Part shown: piece by piece, positions 7,475 to 15,261 of the stretch
How positions within the stretch are numbered: the first letter of the stretch is position 1
How the letters are laid out: every line of letters begins with the position of its first letter
Made by a program: the position numbers and the translations under genes
Notes under the pieces: model-generated
What the model was told of the DNA's origin: nothing
The model's database searches: none
The model's input: only the letters and a program-made list of their open reading frames with translations
Assembly (NCBI RefSeq): GCF_003012775.1
Contig: NZ_PXYG01000006.1
Location: 62,001 to 126,000, forward strand
Direction: 5' to 3'
Origin: Zobellella endophytica
GTDB lineage: Bacteria; Pseudomonadota; Gammaproteobacteria; Enterobacterales; Aeromonadaceae
Length of the DNA: 64,000 bases

Positions 7475-7918
7475 ATGATTGATTTTTCCACTTTGCCAGA
7501 TGAAAACTCTAAACGATTTGTCGCCGTATTAAATAAAAAAGTTGAGATAGGGCGACTTTATAACGCTCTTGGTCATATGACAGCAGGGCTTGTAGCTCAA
7601 GTTGGTGACGTCGATAGTCTATGTTTTTTGCAGTATCGAGATAAGGAAGAAGGTATTCACCCGTCGATATCGCATTACCCGTTTATAGTTCTCAAGGCTG
7701 ATAACTCCAATAAAATTAGAAAAGTTCGTAGAGAACTTTTACAACGAAACATCCCATTCACCGATTTCACTGACACAATGATAGTTGGAACATCAGCGGA
7801 GCAAGTAAAAGCAACTTCAGAAAAATCGGAGCAAGATCTAGAGTACTTCGGTATTTGTATGTTCGGCGATACGTCTGTGCTCAAGGAGTTTACAGGAAAA
7901 TTTAGTTTATTTAAGTAG
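7475..7918 (+). CDS. DUF2000-like protein
   Basis: A 147-residue soluble protein. The segment KRFVAVLNKKVEIGRLYNALGHMTAGL matches the N-terminal signature of DUF2000 proteins, which adopt a peptidyl-tRNA-hydrolase-II-like fold and have no established activity. Later features typical of the fold are HYPFIVLKADNSNKIRK and the final EYFGICMFGDT strand. A GAAGGAAATTT site precedes ATG 7475. It is the last gene of the cassette array; 17 bases downstream is a left attC core (7935). Confidence 0.7.
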   Translation: MIDFSTLPDENSKRFVAVLNKKVEIGRLYNALGHMTAGLVAQVGDVDSLCFLQYRDKEEGIHPSISHYPFIVLKADNSNKIRKVRRELLQRNIPFTDFTDTMIVGTSAEQVKATSEKSEQDLEYFGICMFGDTSVLKEFTGKFSLFK

Positions 7919-7934
7919 TTTCCTTTGTTAGGGG

Positions 7935-8208
7935 AATGTAACAAGGAGCCACCCCGACGATGGACCTCACCTGCTTTCACGGATACACCTCGATAACGCA
8001 TGAGGTGAGCCATGCCAGCTCACAAAACAGGGAAGCTAACTCAGCAATCCAGCGCTCCATAAAAACACCCCGCCACCTTGGTGGCTGCCCGCAATCGCGA
8101 CCAGAATAGAGAAGATCGTTTAAGCAGGCGGCCCTCGCCGGCCGACACCCAACGGTAAAGGTGGCGTGCGATGATCGGCCCCCACCCCTATTCGAGGATC
8201 CCCACCCT
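7935..8208. other. broken terminal attC and boundary to core chromosome
   Basis: AATGTAACAA at 7935-7944 is the complement of GTTACATT at the start of the last cassette (7446), so it is the left core of the terminal attC. No GTTRRRY-like right core follows within 130 bp; the nearest candidate is GTTTAAGC near 8117. Arms such as AGCCACC (about 7947) and GGTGGCT (about 8079) could pair weakly. A 16-codon frame MPAHKTGKLTQQSSAP at 8011-8061 resembles the start of a gene cut short. No full gene is seen in this gap. Confidence 0.45.
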
Positions 8209-9447
8209 ATGACTACCCTTACCCTTAAAAACCGTGCCGCCTGGTCCTGGGCACTGTACGACTGGGCCAACTCCACCTTCGCCACCACGGTGCTGGCCGG
8301 CTTCTTCCCGGTGCTGTTCAAGCAGTACTGGGCCGGGGAGATGGCGGCGGCCCAGAGCACCTTCTGGCTGGGGCTGTTCAGCTCGGCGGCCAGCCTCTTG
8401 GTGATGCTGATGTCCCCCTGGCTGGGGGCGGTGGCCGACAGGCAGGGCGCCAAAAAGCGCCTGCTGCTGCTGTTCACCCTGATCGGGGTGCTGCCCACCC
8501 TGGGGCTGTTCTGGGCCGGCGAGGGCCAGTGGCTGCTGGCGGCGCTGCTGTTCGCCGCCGCCAGCGTCGGCTTTTTCGGCGGCCTCACCTTCTACGACGC
8601 CCTGCTGGTGGACGTGGCCGCCCCGGCAGAAAGCGACCGGGTCTCGGCCTGGGGCTATGCCCTGGGCTACCTGGGCGGCGGCCTGCTGTTCGCGCTCAAC
8701 GTGGTGATGGCCACCCAGCCCGAGTGGTTCGGCCTGGCCTCGGCCACCCAGGCGGTGAAGGTCTCCTTCGTGATGGTGGCGGCCTGGTGGACGCTGTTCG
8801 CCCTGCCGCTGTTCTTCTGGGTGAAGGAGCGACCCGCTAGCGACGGCACCGACACCAGCTTCGCCGCCCTGCTGGCCGTACTGCGCCGGGCGGTCAAGAC
8901 CCCCGGGGTGCTGACCTTCCTCATCGCCTACTGGCTCTATATCGACGGGGTGCACACCATCATCCGCATGGCGGTGGACTTCGGCATGGCCCTGGGCTTT
9001 GCCAGCAACAGCCTGATCGTCGCCCTGCTGCTGGTGCAGTTTGTCGCCTTTCCCGCCGCCGTGGCCTTCGGCTACCTGGGCGAGCGCATCGGCACCCGGC
9101 TGGCCATCTACCTGGGGCTGCTGGTCTATGCGCTGGTCACCGCCGGCGGCTACGCCATGCAGACCGAGGGCCAGTTCTTCCTGCTGGCCGGCGCCATCGG
9201 CCTGGTGCAGGGCGGGGTGCAGGCGCTGTCCCGCTCCTTCTATTCCCGGCTGATCCCCGCCGATCAGGCCGGCGCCTATTTCGGCCTGTTCAACATGATC
9301 GGCAAGTTCGCGGCGGTGCTGGGCCCCCTGCTGGTGGGGGTGGTGGCGCTGGCCACCGGCAGCAACCGGCTGTCCATCCTCAGCCTGCTGGTGCTGTTCG
9401 TGCTCGGCGCCGCGTTGCTGGCCCGGGTGCGAGAGCCCGGCCGCTGA
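8209..9447 (+). CDS. MFS transporter, UMF1/Atg22-like
   Basis: A 412-residue inner-membrane protein with about 12 hydrophobic segments. The N-terminus LKNRAAWSWALYDWANSTFATTVLAG carries the 'YDWANSxFAT' signature of UMF1-type major facilitator proteins, and GAVADRQGAKKRLLLL is the loop 2-3 motif. These proteins are usually annotated as effluxers; bacterial substrates are mostly unknown. I start at ATG 8209 because the preceding in-frame residues (DDRPPPLFEDPHP) are uncharacteristic, although no strong ribosome-binding site is visible. This is the first core gene after the integron. It converges on the ABC exporter genes, leaving only nine bases. Confidence 0.8.
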   Translation: MTTLTLKNRAAWSWALYDWANSTFATTVLAGFFPVLFKQYWAGEMAAAQSTFWLGLFSSAASLLVMLMSPWLGAVADRQGAKKRLLLLFTLIGVLPTLGLFWAGEGQWLLAALLFAAASVGFFGGLTFYDALLVDVAAPAESDRVSAWGYALGYLGGGLLFALNVVMATQPEWFGLASATQAVKVSFVMVAAWWTLFALPLFFWVKERPASDGTDTSFAALLAVLRRAVKTPGVLTFLIAYWLYIDGVHTIIRMAVDFGMALGFASNSLIVALLLVQFVAFPAAVAFGYLGERIGTRLAIYLGLLVYALVTAGGYAMQTEGQFFLLAGAIGLVQGGVQALSRSFYSRLIPADQAGAYFGLFNMIGKFAAVLGPLLVGVVALATGSNRLSILSLLVLFVLGAALLARVREPGR

Positions 9448-9456
9448 GCGGCCGGC

Positions 9457-10563
9457 TCAGTCGAGCCGCTTGCGGAAGCGGGCGATCGCCAGGGTCATCA
9501 TCAGCGCAATAAAGCCGAGCAGCGCCAGCACCTCCGGCCACAGCTCGGCCAGCCCCGCCCCGCGCAGCATAATGCCGCGGATCAGCCGCAAAAAGTGGGT
9601 CAGCGGCAGGGCTTCGGCAATCCACTGGGCCGGCCGGGGCATGCCGTCGAACGGAAACATAAAGCCGGACAACAGGATGGACGGCAGGAAGATGAAAAAG
9701 GTCATCTGCATGGCCTGGAACTGCGACTGGGCGCGGGTGGAAATCAGCAGGCCCATGCTCAGGTTGGCCAGGATCAGCAGCAGGCTGGCCCAGTACACAT
9801 CCAGCACGCTGCCGCGGATGGGCACCGCGAACAGCAGCAGGCCGAGCAGCAGCACCAGGCTGGTCTGCACCAGGCCGATCAGCCCGTAGGGCAGCACCTT
9901 GCCGATCATCAGCTCGGCGCGGCCGAGCGGGGTGGCGATCAGCAGCTCCATGTTGCCGCGCTCCCGCTCGCGCACTATGCCCACGGCGGTGAACATCACC
10001 ATGGTCATGGTCAGGATGATGCCGATAAGCCCGGGCACTATGTTGATGGCGGACACCCGCTGCGGGTTGTAAAAACTCACCACGCCGATGGGTGCCGCGG
10101 GCAGGGGCACCGACGACGAAGGCGTCCCCTCGGCCCGCCGGGCCAGCGGCAGCTGCGCCAGCGGCAGCGCCGCGCTCTGCACCACGGTGTCGCTGCCGTC
10201 CACCAGCACCTGCACCGCCTCTTCCCCCCGCGCCAGCCGCCGCTCAACGTCGGCCGGGATCGCCACCCCCACGCGGATCTCGCCCCGGCGCAGCAACCGC
10301 ATCAGCTCCTGGGCACTGTTCGCCTCGGCCACCGGCGCTATCACCCCGGTGGCAATCATGTCCATCGCCAGCTGGCGCGACTGGCTGGTCCGCGCCTCGT
10401 CGGCGATGGCCGCCGGCAGGTGGCGCAGGTTCAGGTTGATGGCGTAGCCGAACAGGATCAGTTGCAGCAGGGGAATGCCGACGATCATCGCCAGGGTGAC
10501 GCGGTCGCGGCGGATCTGGCGCAGTTCCTTCAGCACCACCGCCCACAGCCGGCGCCCGTTCAC
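9457..10563 (-). CDS. ABC-2 type exporter permease
   Basis: A 368-residue permease of the YhhJ/YbhS type. GTG 10563 overlaps the ATPase stop by four bases (GTGA). It has one N-terminal membrane helix (LAMIVGIPLLQLILFGYAI), a periplasmic domain (about residues 50-170), then five helices with the family motif VPGLIGIILTMTMVMFTAVG, followed by the conserved ERERGNMELLIATPL. It forms the membrane channel of an exporter with the ATPase and adaptor encoded upstream. E. coli ybhFSR systems have two permeases; only one is encoded here, so it probably works as a homodimer. An open frame extending far upstream through the ATPase gene is a shadow. Confidence 0.85.
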   Translation of the reverse strand: MNGRRLWAVVLKELRQIRRDRVTLAMIVGIPLLQLILFGYAINLNLRHLPAAIADEARTSQSRQLAMDMIATGVIAPVAEANSAQELMRLLRRGEIRVGVAIPADVERRLARGEEAVQVLVDGSDTVVQSAALPLAQLPLARRAEGTPSSSVPLPAAPIGVVSFYNPQRVSAINIVPGLIGIILTMTMVMFTAVGIVRERERGNMELLIATPLGRAELMIGKVLPYGLIGLVQTSLVLLLGLLLFAVPIRGSVLDVYWASLLLILANLSMGLLISTRAQSQFQAMQMTFFIFLPSILLSGFMFPFDGMPRPAQWIAEALPLTHFLRLIRGIMLRGAGLAELWPEVLALLGFIALMMTLAIARFRKRLD

Positions 10564-11513
10564 GGCGCCGCCCCGCCCGCCGGGCCGCCGTCGTGGCGGG
10601 TCACCGCCACAAAAACGTCTTCCAGGTTCGGCCGGGTCGGCCGCACCTGGGCCGCCAGCCCCGCCAGCGCCTGCCCGATACGGGCCGCCTCCCCGCTGCC
10701 CTGCCCCTCCGCCACCAGCACCCGCAGGCTGTTGCCGATCTGGGCCGCGCTCAGCACCCCCGCCAGCGCCAGCAGCCGCTGCTTCGCCTGCCGCGGTTGC
10801 GCGCAGCGCACCTCCAGGGTTCGGCCGCTCAGGGCGCCGGTCAGCGCCGCCGGGCTGTCGTCCGCCACCAGCCGGCCGCGATCCAGGATCGCCAGCCGGT
10901 GGCAGCGTTCCGCCTCGTCCATATAGTGGGTCGACACCAGTATGGTGGTGCCCGCGTCCGCCAGCTCGAACAGCGTCTCCCAGAAATCCCGCCGCGACTC
11001 CGGATCCACCGCGCTGGTGGGCTCGTCCAGGAACAGCAGCTCCGGCCGGTGGATCACCGCCCCCGCCAGCGCCAGCCGCTGTTTCTGGCCGCCGCTCAGG
11101 GCGCCCGCCAGCTGCCCGGCCCGGTCGGAAAAACGATATTCCCGCAGCAGATCGTCCACCCGCCGGGCGCCGGCCCGCCGGGGCAGGCCCTGGATGGCGG
11201 CGAGGAACTCCAGGTTCTCGCGCACGGTGAGATCGGCAAACAGGGAAAAATGCTGGGTCATGTAGCCGATGCGCCGGCGCAGCGCCTCGGCCTGCTCGGG
11301 AATGCGCAGCCCCAGCACCTCGATCCGGCCGGCGGAAGGGGTCAGCAGGCCGCACAGCATGCGGATGCTGGTGGACTTGCCGGAGCCGTTGGGGCCGAGA
11401 AAGCCGTACACCTGGCCCCGCGCCACCCCGAGATCCATTCCGTCCACCGCGCGCAGGCCGCCGAAGTCTTTGCTCATCCCGCTGGCGCGGATGGCCAGGG
11501 CGTCATCGGGCAT
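10560..11513 (-). CDS. ABC exporter ATP-binding protein
   Basis: A 317-residue single-domain ATPase. It shows Walker A GPNGSGKST, Q-loop (YMTQHFSLF), signature LSGGQKQRLALA, Walker B LLFLDEPTSAVDPESR and H-loop VSTHYMDEAERC. A C-terminal extension (about 230-317) is typical of CcmA/DrrA-like drug or polysaccharide exporters. It overlaps the adaptor gene by 11 bases and the permease by four, so the three are translationally coupled as an adaptor-ATPase-permease operon on the minus strand. The cargo is not identifiable from sequence. Confidence 0.88.
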   Translation of the reverse strand: MPDDALAIRASGMSKDFGGLRAVDGMDLGVARGQVYGFLGPNGSGKSTSIRMLCGLLTPSAGRIEVLGLRIPEQAEALRRRIGYMTQHFSLFADLTVRENLEFLAAIQGLPRRAGARRVDDLLREYRFSDRAGQLAGALSGGQKQRLALAGAVIHRPELLFLDEPTSAVDPESRRDFWETLFELADAGTTILVSTHYMDEAERCHRLAILDRGRLVADDSPAALTGALSGRTLEVRCAQPRQAKQRLLALAGVLSAAQIGNSLRVLVAEGQGSGEAARIGQALAGLAAQVRPTRPNLEDVFVAVTRHDGGPAGGAAP

Positions 11514-12456
11514 CGGCGGCCTCCTCGAAGATCACGCTCAGGGGCAGGCCGGCGGGCAGCCCGGCGGCGTCCTCGCCCAGCTGGATCTCCGCCAGGTAGC
11601 TGAGCCGCGCCGCGTCCTCGCCGGTCAGCGCGTAATAGGGCGTGAAGCCGGGCTCGCCGCGGATCATGCGCACCCGTCCGCGAAAGCCCGGCTCCACCCC
11701 CTGCACCACCACCCGGGCGGCGTCCCCCACCCCTATGCCCGGGCGCAGGGGCGCGGGCACATACACCCGGGCATAGGGGCTGTCGCCCACCAGCAGGGTC
11801 GCCAGCGGAGCGCCCATCGGCGCCTCGTCGCCTTCCTTGAAGGGCAGGCTGTCCACCCGTCCCGCCCGGGGCGCCCGCAGGGTCAGTTTCTGCTGCAGCA
11901 GCAACAGCGCCTCGGCCTCACCCCGCGCCTGGGCCAGCGCCGCCTCGGCCTGGGCCAGTTGCTCGGGGCGGGTGCCCCGCTGCAACTCCAGCAGGGCCGC
12001 CTGGGCCGCCTCCGCCCGGGCCCCGGCGCTTTCCGCCGCCGCCCTGGCGGCGTCGGTGTCGGCGTGGGACACATGGCCGTTTTGCTCCAGGGCGCGCAGG
12101 CGGCGATACTGGGCCAGGGCTTCCCGCTCCTCGGCGCGGGCGGCGGCCAGGGCGGCCCGGGCCACCGCTATGGTTTCCGGCCTGGGGCCGGCACGCAGCT
12201 CCGCCAGCAGCTGCCGCCGCCGCCGCACCTCGGCCTCGGCGGCGGCCCAGCGGGCCCGGGCCAGGCCGTCGTCCAGCTGCACCAGGACCTGCCCCGGCAT
12301 CACCCGCTCGCCTTCCCGCACCGCCAGCCGGGTGACGGGCTCCGCCGCCGGGGCCGGCAGGGTGATGCGATCCCATTCCAGGGTGCCGAGCACCCGGTCC
12401 GGCTCGGGCCCGCAGCCGGCCAGCAGCAATACCGCCGCCGGCAGCAGGGTCTTCAT
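11503..12456 (-). CDS. HlyD-family periplasmic adaptor, lipoprotein
   Basis: A 317-residue protein. ATG 12456 gives MKTLLPAAVLLLAGCGPEP, a lipoprotein signal with an LLAGC lipobox, so it is anchored to a membrane by its N-terminal cysteine. A longer frame to 12555 would place Arg/Pro-rich sequence before the signal and is unlikely. The body has a biotinyl-lipoyl half motif (VREGERVMPGQVLVQLDDG), an Ala/Arg/Glu-rich alpha-helical hairpin (about residues 90-185) and a second lipoyl half (LTLRAPRAGRVDSLPFKEGD), then a beta-barrel. It should link the ABC exporter to an outer-membrane channel encoded elsewhere (TolC-like). YbhG and YhiI are the closest known analogues. Confidence 0.85.
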   Translation of the reverse strand: MKTLLPAAVLLLAGCGPEPDRVLGTLEWDRITLPAPAAEPVTRLAVREGERVMPGQVLVQLDDGLARARWAAAEAEVRRRRQLLAELRAGPRPETIAVARAALAAARAEEREALAQYRRLRALEQNGHVSHADTDAARAAAESAGARAEAAQAALLELQRGTRPEQLAQAEAALAQARGEAEALLLLQQKLTLRAPRAGRVDSLPFKEGDEAPMGAPLATLLVGDSPYARVYVPAPLRPGIGVGDAARVVVQGVEPGFRGRVRMIRGEPGFTPYYALTGEDAARLSYLAEIQLGEDAAGLPAGLPLSVIFEEAADAR

Positions 12457-12575
12457 GGCGTCGAACCGGCCTCGACGGCGGGCAGCCGACGGGCCCGGCC
12501 CTCGCCGGGAGGGGGGCGGCCGGCGGCCTTGCTGGGGGGCGGCTGGGCGTGTCATCGGCGTCTCGCTGTCGGAAC

Positions 12576-12594
12576 CTATCCAAAATTTGGGTAG
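12576..12594. promoter_or_regulatory. candidate operator upstream of the ABC exporter operon
   Basis: CTATCCAAAATTTGGGTAG is a near-perfect inverted repeat about 120 bp upstream of the adaptor start, in a 282-bp gap shared with the divergent gene at 12739. No regulator gene is adjacent, so the binding protein is unknown. The rest of the gap shows nothing else distinct, except AGGAAAAAACC before ATG 12739. Confidence 0.35.
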
Positions 12595-12738
12595 ATATCG
12601 GATGAATTACAAGTCCGTCTCGCCCGGCCACCGCAGGACTCCGCTACCGGGCCGGCTCCCCGGGTCCGAGGGCCGCGGCCCAAAATCCCCCGCCATGGCA
12701 TATAGTGAGAACAGGTTCGTCACCACGAGGAAAAAACC

Positions 12739-13821
12739 ATGACTCCCCTGCAGGATCGTGCCGCCGGCGCCATTATGGGCGCCTTTATCGGCGAAGCCCT
12801 GGGCGTGGGCCCGCACTGGTATTACGATCTGGACCAGCTGCGCCGGGACCACGGCGACTGGATAGACGGCTACACTACCCCCAAAACGGGCCGCTACCAC
12901 GAAGGGCTCAGGGCCGGGCAACTGTCCCAGGCCGGCATCATCCTCAAGCTCACCCTCGCCTCCCTGGTGGACTGCGGCGGCTACGACGAGGCCGATTTCT
13001 GCTGGCGGCTGGACCAGGATCTGTTCCCCCTGCTCGACGGCACACCGACCACAGGGCCCGGCGGCTACACCAGCCAGTCGATCCGCGATACCTGGCACAA
13101 ACGGGTAGAAGAAAACCACCCCTGGGGCCGCTGCGGCGGCCACGCCGACACCACCGAGGCGATAGAACGCACCCTGGCCATCGCCGTGCGCTACGCCGGC
13201 GAGCCGCACCGGCTGGCCGAAGCGGTGGCCGCCAACACGGTGCTGACCCAGATAGACAACAACATGGTGGCGATGACGGTGGCCTTCGGCGCCGTCACCG
13301 GCCTGCTGGTGCAGGGACATAAGCTGGACGGGGCCCTGTCCGACAAGCTGATGGCGCTGGTGAAAAGCGGCGAGCTGCCCTTCCATGCGGTCACCGCCGG
13401 CAACCTGCAGCCGCCGCGTCCCGGCGAGCCCGAGCCGTCCCGAGCCGGCCGCTTCGCCTCGCCGGACGCCCTGCTCACCCCCTCCTACATGGCCAGGGCC
13501 GCCGAGGATCCCGCCATCCGCATCGAGCCGGCCTGGAAGGTCTCGCTGGTGTACGGCATGCCCTGCGCCATCTACCACCAGTTGCCCGCCGCCTACTACC
13601 TGGCCGCCCGCTTCGACCGCGACTTCGAGGCCGCCGTGCTGCACGCCATCAACGGCGGTGGCCAGAACCAGGCCCGCGCCATGCTCACCGGCACCCTGGC
13701 CGGCGCCCGGGCGGGGCTGTCGGGCATCCCCCGGCGCTTTATCGACGGGCTGGAAGAAGCCGACGAATTGCAGGAACTGGCCCGGCAACTGGCGGAGCAG
13801 GTGGCAACGGATACGGCTTAG
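12739..13821 (+). CDS. ADP-ribosylglycohydrolase (DraG)-like protein with altered metal site
   Basis: A 360-residue, all-alpha protein of the DraG/ARH family, which remove ADP-ribose from proteins or small molecules using two metal ions. The N-terminal motif is AAGAIMGAFIGEALGVGPHW, and GGHADTTEA (about residue 133) stands near the usual first acidic cluster. The C-terminal motif, normally GGDTDTTAAI, here reads NGGGQNQARAMLTGTLAGA, so the second acidic pair is replaced by Gln/Asn. The protein may be catalytically altered or act on another substrate. Family members of this QN type may form a subgroup. A ribosome-binding AGGAAAAAACC precedes ATG 12739. It converges with the gene at 13843. Confidence 0.75.
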   Translation: MTPLQDRAAGAIMGAFIGEALGVGPHWYYDLDQLRRDHGDWIDGYTTPKTGRYHEGLRAGQLSQAGIILKLTLASLVDCGGYDEADFCWRLDQDLFPLLDGTPTTGPGGYTSQSIRDTWHKRVEENHPWGRCGGHADTTEAIERTLAIAVRYAGEPHRLAEAVAANTVLTQIDNNMVAMTVAFGAVTGLLVQGHKLDGALSDKLMALVKSGELPFHAVTAGNLQPPRPGEPEPSRAGRFASPDALLTPSYMARAAEDPAIRIEPAWKVSLVYGMPCAIYHQLPAAYYLAARFDRDFEAAVLHAINGGGQNQARAMLTGTLAGARAGLSGIPRRFIDGLEEADELQELARQLAEQVATDTA

Positions 13822-13842
13822 TAGCCCCGCGAAAATAGCCCC

Positions 13843-14577
13843 TCACAACGAAAACCGGGCGTAGATGGGGTTATGGTCGGAGATCAGGCTGGTGTTGATG
13901 GCGGTGGCCGAGCGCAGGGTCAGATCCCGGTAGAAGATAAAATCCAGCGGCTGGCGCAGGTAGCTCTTGATATGGTGCGGGTCTTCCATCACCGCCTGCT
14001 GCAGGCCGATGGCCCGGCAGAAGTCGCTCAGGTAGCGGCGCCGCTGCCGGCTCCACACATTGAAATCCCCGGCCACGATCAGCGGCCCCTGGTGGCGCAA
14101 CAGCTCCCGTTTCATGGCGGTGATGTCGTTGTAGAAATGGCCGTGATGCACGAAGTTGATGGCGTGGATATTGGCCACCAGCAACTGGGCGCCCCCGGCC
14201 AGGGGATGGCGGGTGAGGATCAGGCTCTTGTGGGTGGCGAAGCTCAGCTCCCGGCTCTGGCTGAGCAGGGCGGTGACTTCGTCGAAGGCGCACTGGCCGG
14301 CGGTCAGCACCCCGAACAGGTGCGACGGGGTCTGGATATTGGGCGACACCGCGTAGGACCAGTTCTCCAGCTGCAGCCGCCGGTGCATCGCCAGCTTGGC
14401 CTCCTGCAACAACAGCAAACTGGTGGGGAAGCGGTCCATCAGCCCCGCCAGGCACAGCTGGAAATTGGGGTTCAGGGTCAGCTTCTGAGCGTTCCAGCAC
14501 AGCACGCCCAGTTCGTCGCCGTCCAGAGGCTGATGCTGATGGCCGAGCTGATGGGGCGCTATCTGGGGGCGAAGCAT
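13843..14577 (-). CDS. endonuclease/exonuclease/phosphatase (EEP) family protein
   Basis: A 244-residue protein with the EEP metal-site motifs in order: VLCWNAQKL (N-terminal Asn), LLLLQEAKL (catalytic Glu), LIVAGDFNVWS (GDFN) and a final ISDHNPIYARF (SDHxP). This matches the YafD/'endonuclease/exonuclease/phosphatase' group of short cytoplasmic hydrolases. Whether the substrate is nucleic acid, phosphoinositide or another phosphodiester is not determined. There is no signal peptide. The first 28 residues (His/Gln-rich) are weakly conserved, so the true start may be nearer LGVLCWNAQ. Confidence 0.78.
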   Translation of the reverse strand: MLRPQIAPHQLGHQHQPLDGDELGVLCWNAQKLTLNPNFQLCLAGLMDRFPTSLLLLQEAKLAMHRRLQLENWSYAVSPNIQTPSHLFGVLTAGQCAFDEVTALLSQSRELSFATHKSLILTRHPLAGGAQLLVANIHAINFVHHGHFYNDITAMKRELLRHQGPLIVAGDFNVWSRQRRRYLSDFCRAIGLQQAVMEDPHHIKSYLRQPLDFIFYRDLTLRSATAINTSLISDHNPIYARFSL

Positions 14578-14706
14578 GGGGAGACGGTCCTGCGGTGGCG
14601 AAATCTGATCTACAGCTTAGCATCGCCGGGCCTCCGGCCGCGATGGTGCCGCGCCATCGAGCGGATGCCGGGCACAAAAAAGCCCGGACCAGCCGGGCCG
14701 GGCGGG

Positions 14707-14952
14707 TTACAGCTTGGCGAGCTCGCCGTCGAAGTAGCTGGCGGCGGCATCGGTAAACTCGAAATGCTGCCGAATATAGTGCAGCGTGCTCCGCTCGATG
14801 TCGGTCACCCCCTGCCCATCCTGGGCCGATTTCAGCAAATCGGCCGCCTCCTCCTTCGATATCTTGCCCTCTCCCCTGCCCGTGGTGTGTGCCGTGGCCA
14901 GCTCGATCAGTTCTTTTTCGTACTTTTCGCCACCAATGGTTACATAAGCCAT
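14707..14952 (-). CDS. small conserved protein of unknown function
   Basis: An 81-residue acidic protein (MAYVTIGGEKYEKELIELA start). ATG 14952 is preceded by GGAAAGGAACAC; an upstream in-frame ATG at 15012 lacks one. The segment TGRGEGKISKEEAADLLKSA is reminiscent of an EF-hand loop (Gly-rich loop, Lys-Ile-Ser, Glu-Glu), but the acidic ligand pattern is incomplete. There is no signal or membrane segment. I do not recognise a named family. It is isolated between the EEP gene and the thymidine-phosphorylase scrap. Confidence 0.7.
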   Translation of the reverse strand: MAYVTIGGEKYEKELIELATAHTTGRGEGKISKEEAADLLKSAQDGQGVTDIERSTLHYIRQHFEFTDAAASYFDGELAKL

Positions 14953-15056
14953 GCCGTGTTCCTTTCCGTCGAGGTTGATACGTGCTCTCCCGTGCCGGCG
15001 CGACACCGGCATGACTCAATGTAGTACATTCGCCGCCATCCGGTGGCGTTGCCCGC

Positions 15057-15218
15057 CACCAGGAGCCGGTGCTGTTCATGCGCGCCGACTGCGAGGTGTG
15101 CCGCGCCGAAGGGTTCAACGCCAATACCCGCATCCTGCTCAGCCAGGGCGAGCTGGACTACGCCGCCGACTATTACGCCGACAACCAGGATCTGTTTATG
15201 ACCGGGGAGGCGCCGTGA
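15057..15218 (+). pseudogene. remnant of a thymidine-phosphorylase-like gene
   Basis: The frame ending at TGA 15216-15218 reads HQEPVLFMRADCEVCRAEGF and then NANTRILL, closely resembling the N-terminal segment I recall for putative thymidine phosphorylases (HQEPVVYMRADCPVCRSEGF type). A stop (TGA 15012) closes the frame upstream, no start with a ribosome-binding site is present, and the remaining 26 residues (SQGELDYAADYYADNQDLF...) do not continue the family. Only about 30 recognisable residues of a roughly 500-residue enzyme remain. Thymidine phosphorylase genes of this type often sit beside an RNA-processing MBL exonuclease, as here (15262), supporting decay of an ancestral cluster. Confidence 0.45.
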
Positions 15219-15261
15219 AGCCGCGGCTGTCGGACCCTGTCCGCCGGCCGGCGGGGCCGGG

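Larger units (their letters stand above)
1..7945 (+). mobile_element. distal part of an integron cassette array
   Basis: This AT-richer block holds short + strand genes, each followed by an attC-like site whose right end reads GTTRRRY-like (GTTAGC, GTTAAAG, GTTAAGG, GTTATGC, GTTATGC, GTTAGCA, GTTACAT). Cassette junctions are inferred at about 148, 1030, 1372, 2391, 5026, 7009 and 7446. In several cassettes the first bases are complementary to the left core of the same cassette's own attC, as expected for circular cassettes inserted by G/TT recombination. No tyrosine recombinase (intI) is visible; the + orientation of the cassettes places it left of position 1. The block ends against GC-rich core DNA near 7945-8208. 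Confidence 0.85.

Noticed and set aside
9457-11355. 632-codon minus frame that would fuse Gly/Ala/Arg-rich sequence to the ABC permease
   Set aside because: The upstream part lies out of frame inside the ATPase gene; the permease starts at GTG 10563, coupled to the ATPase stop.
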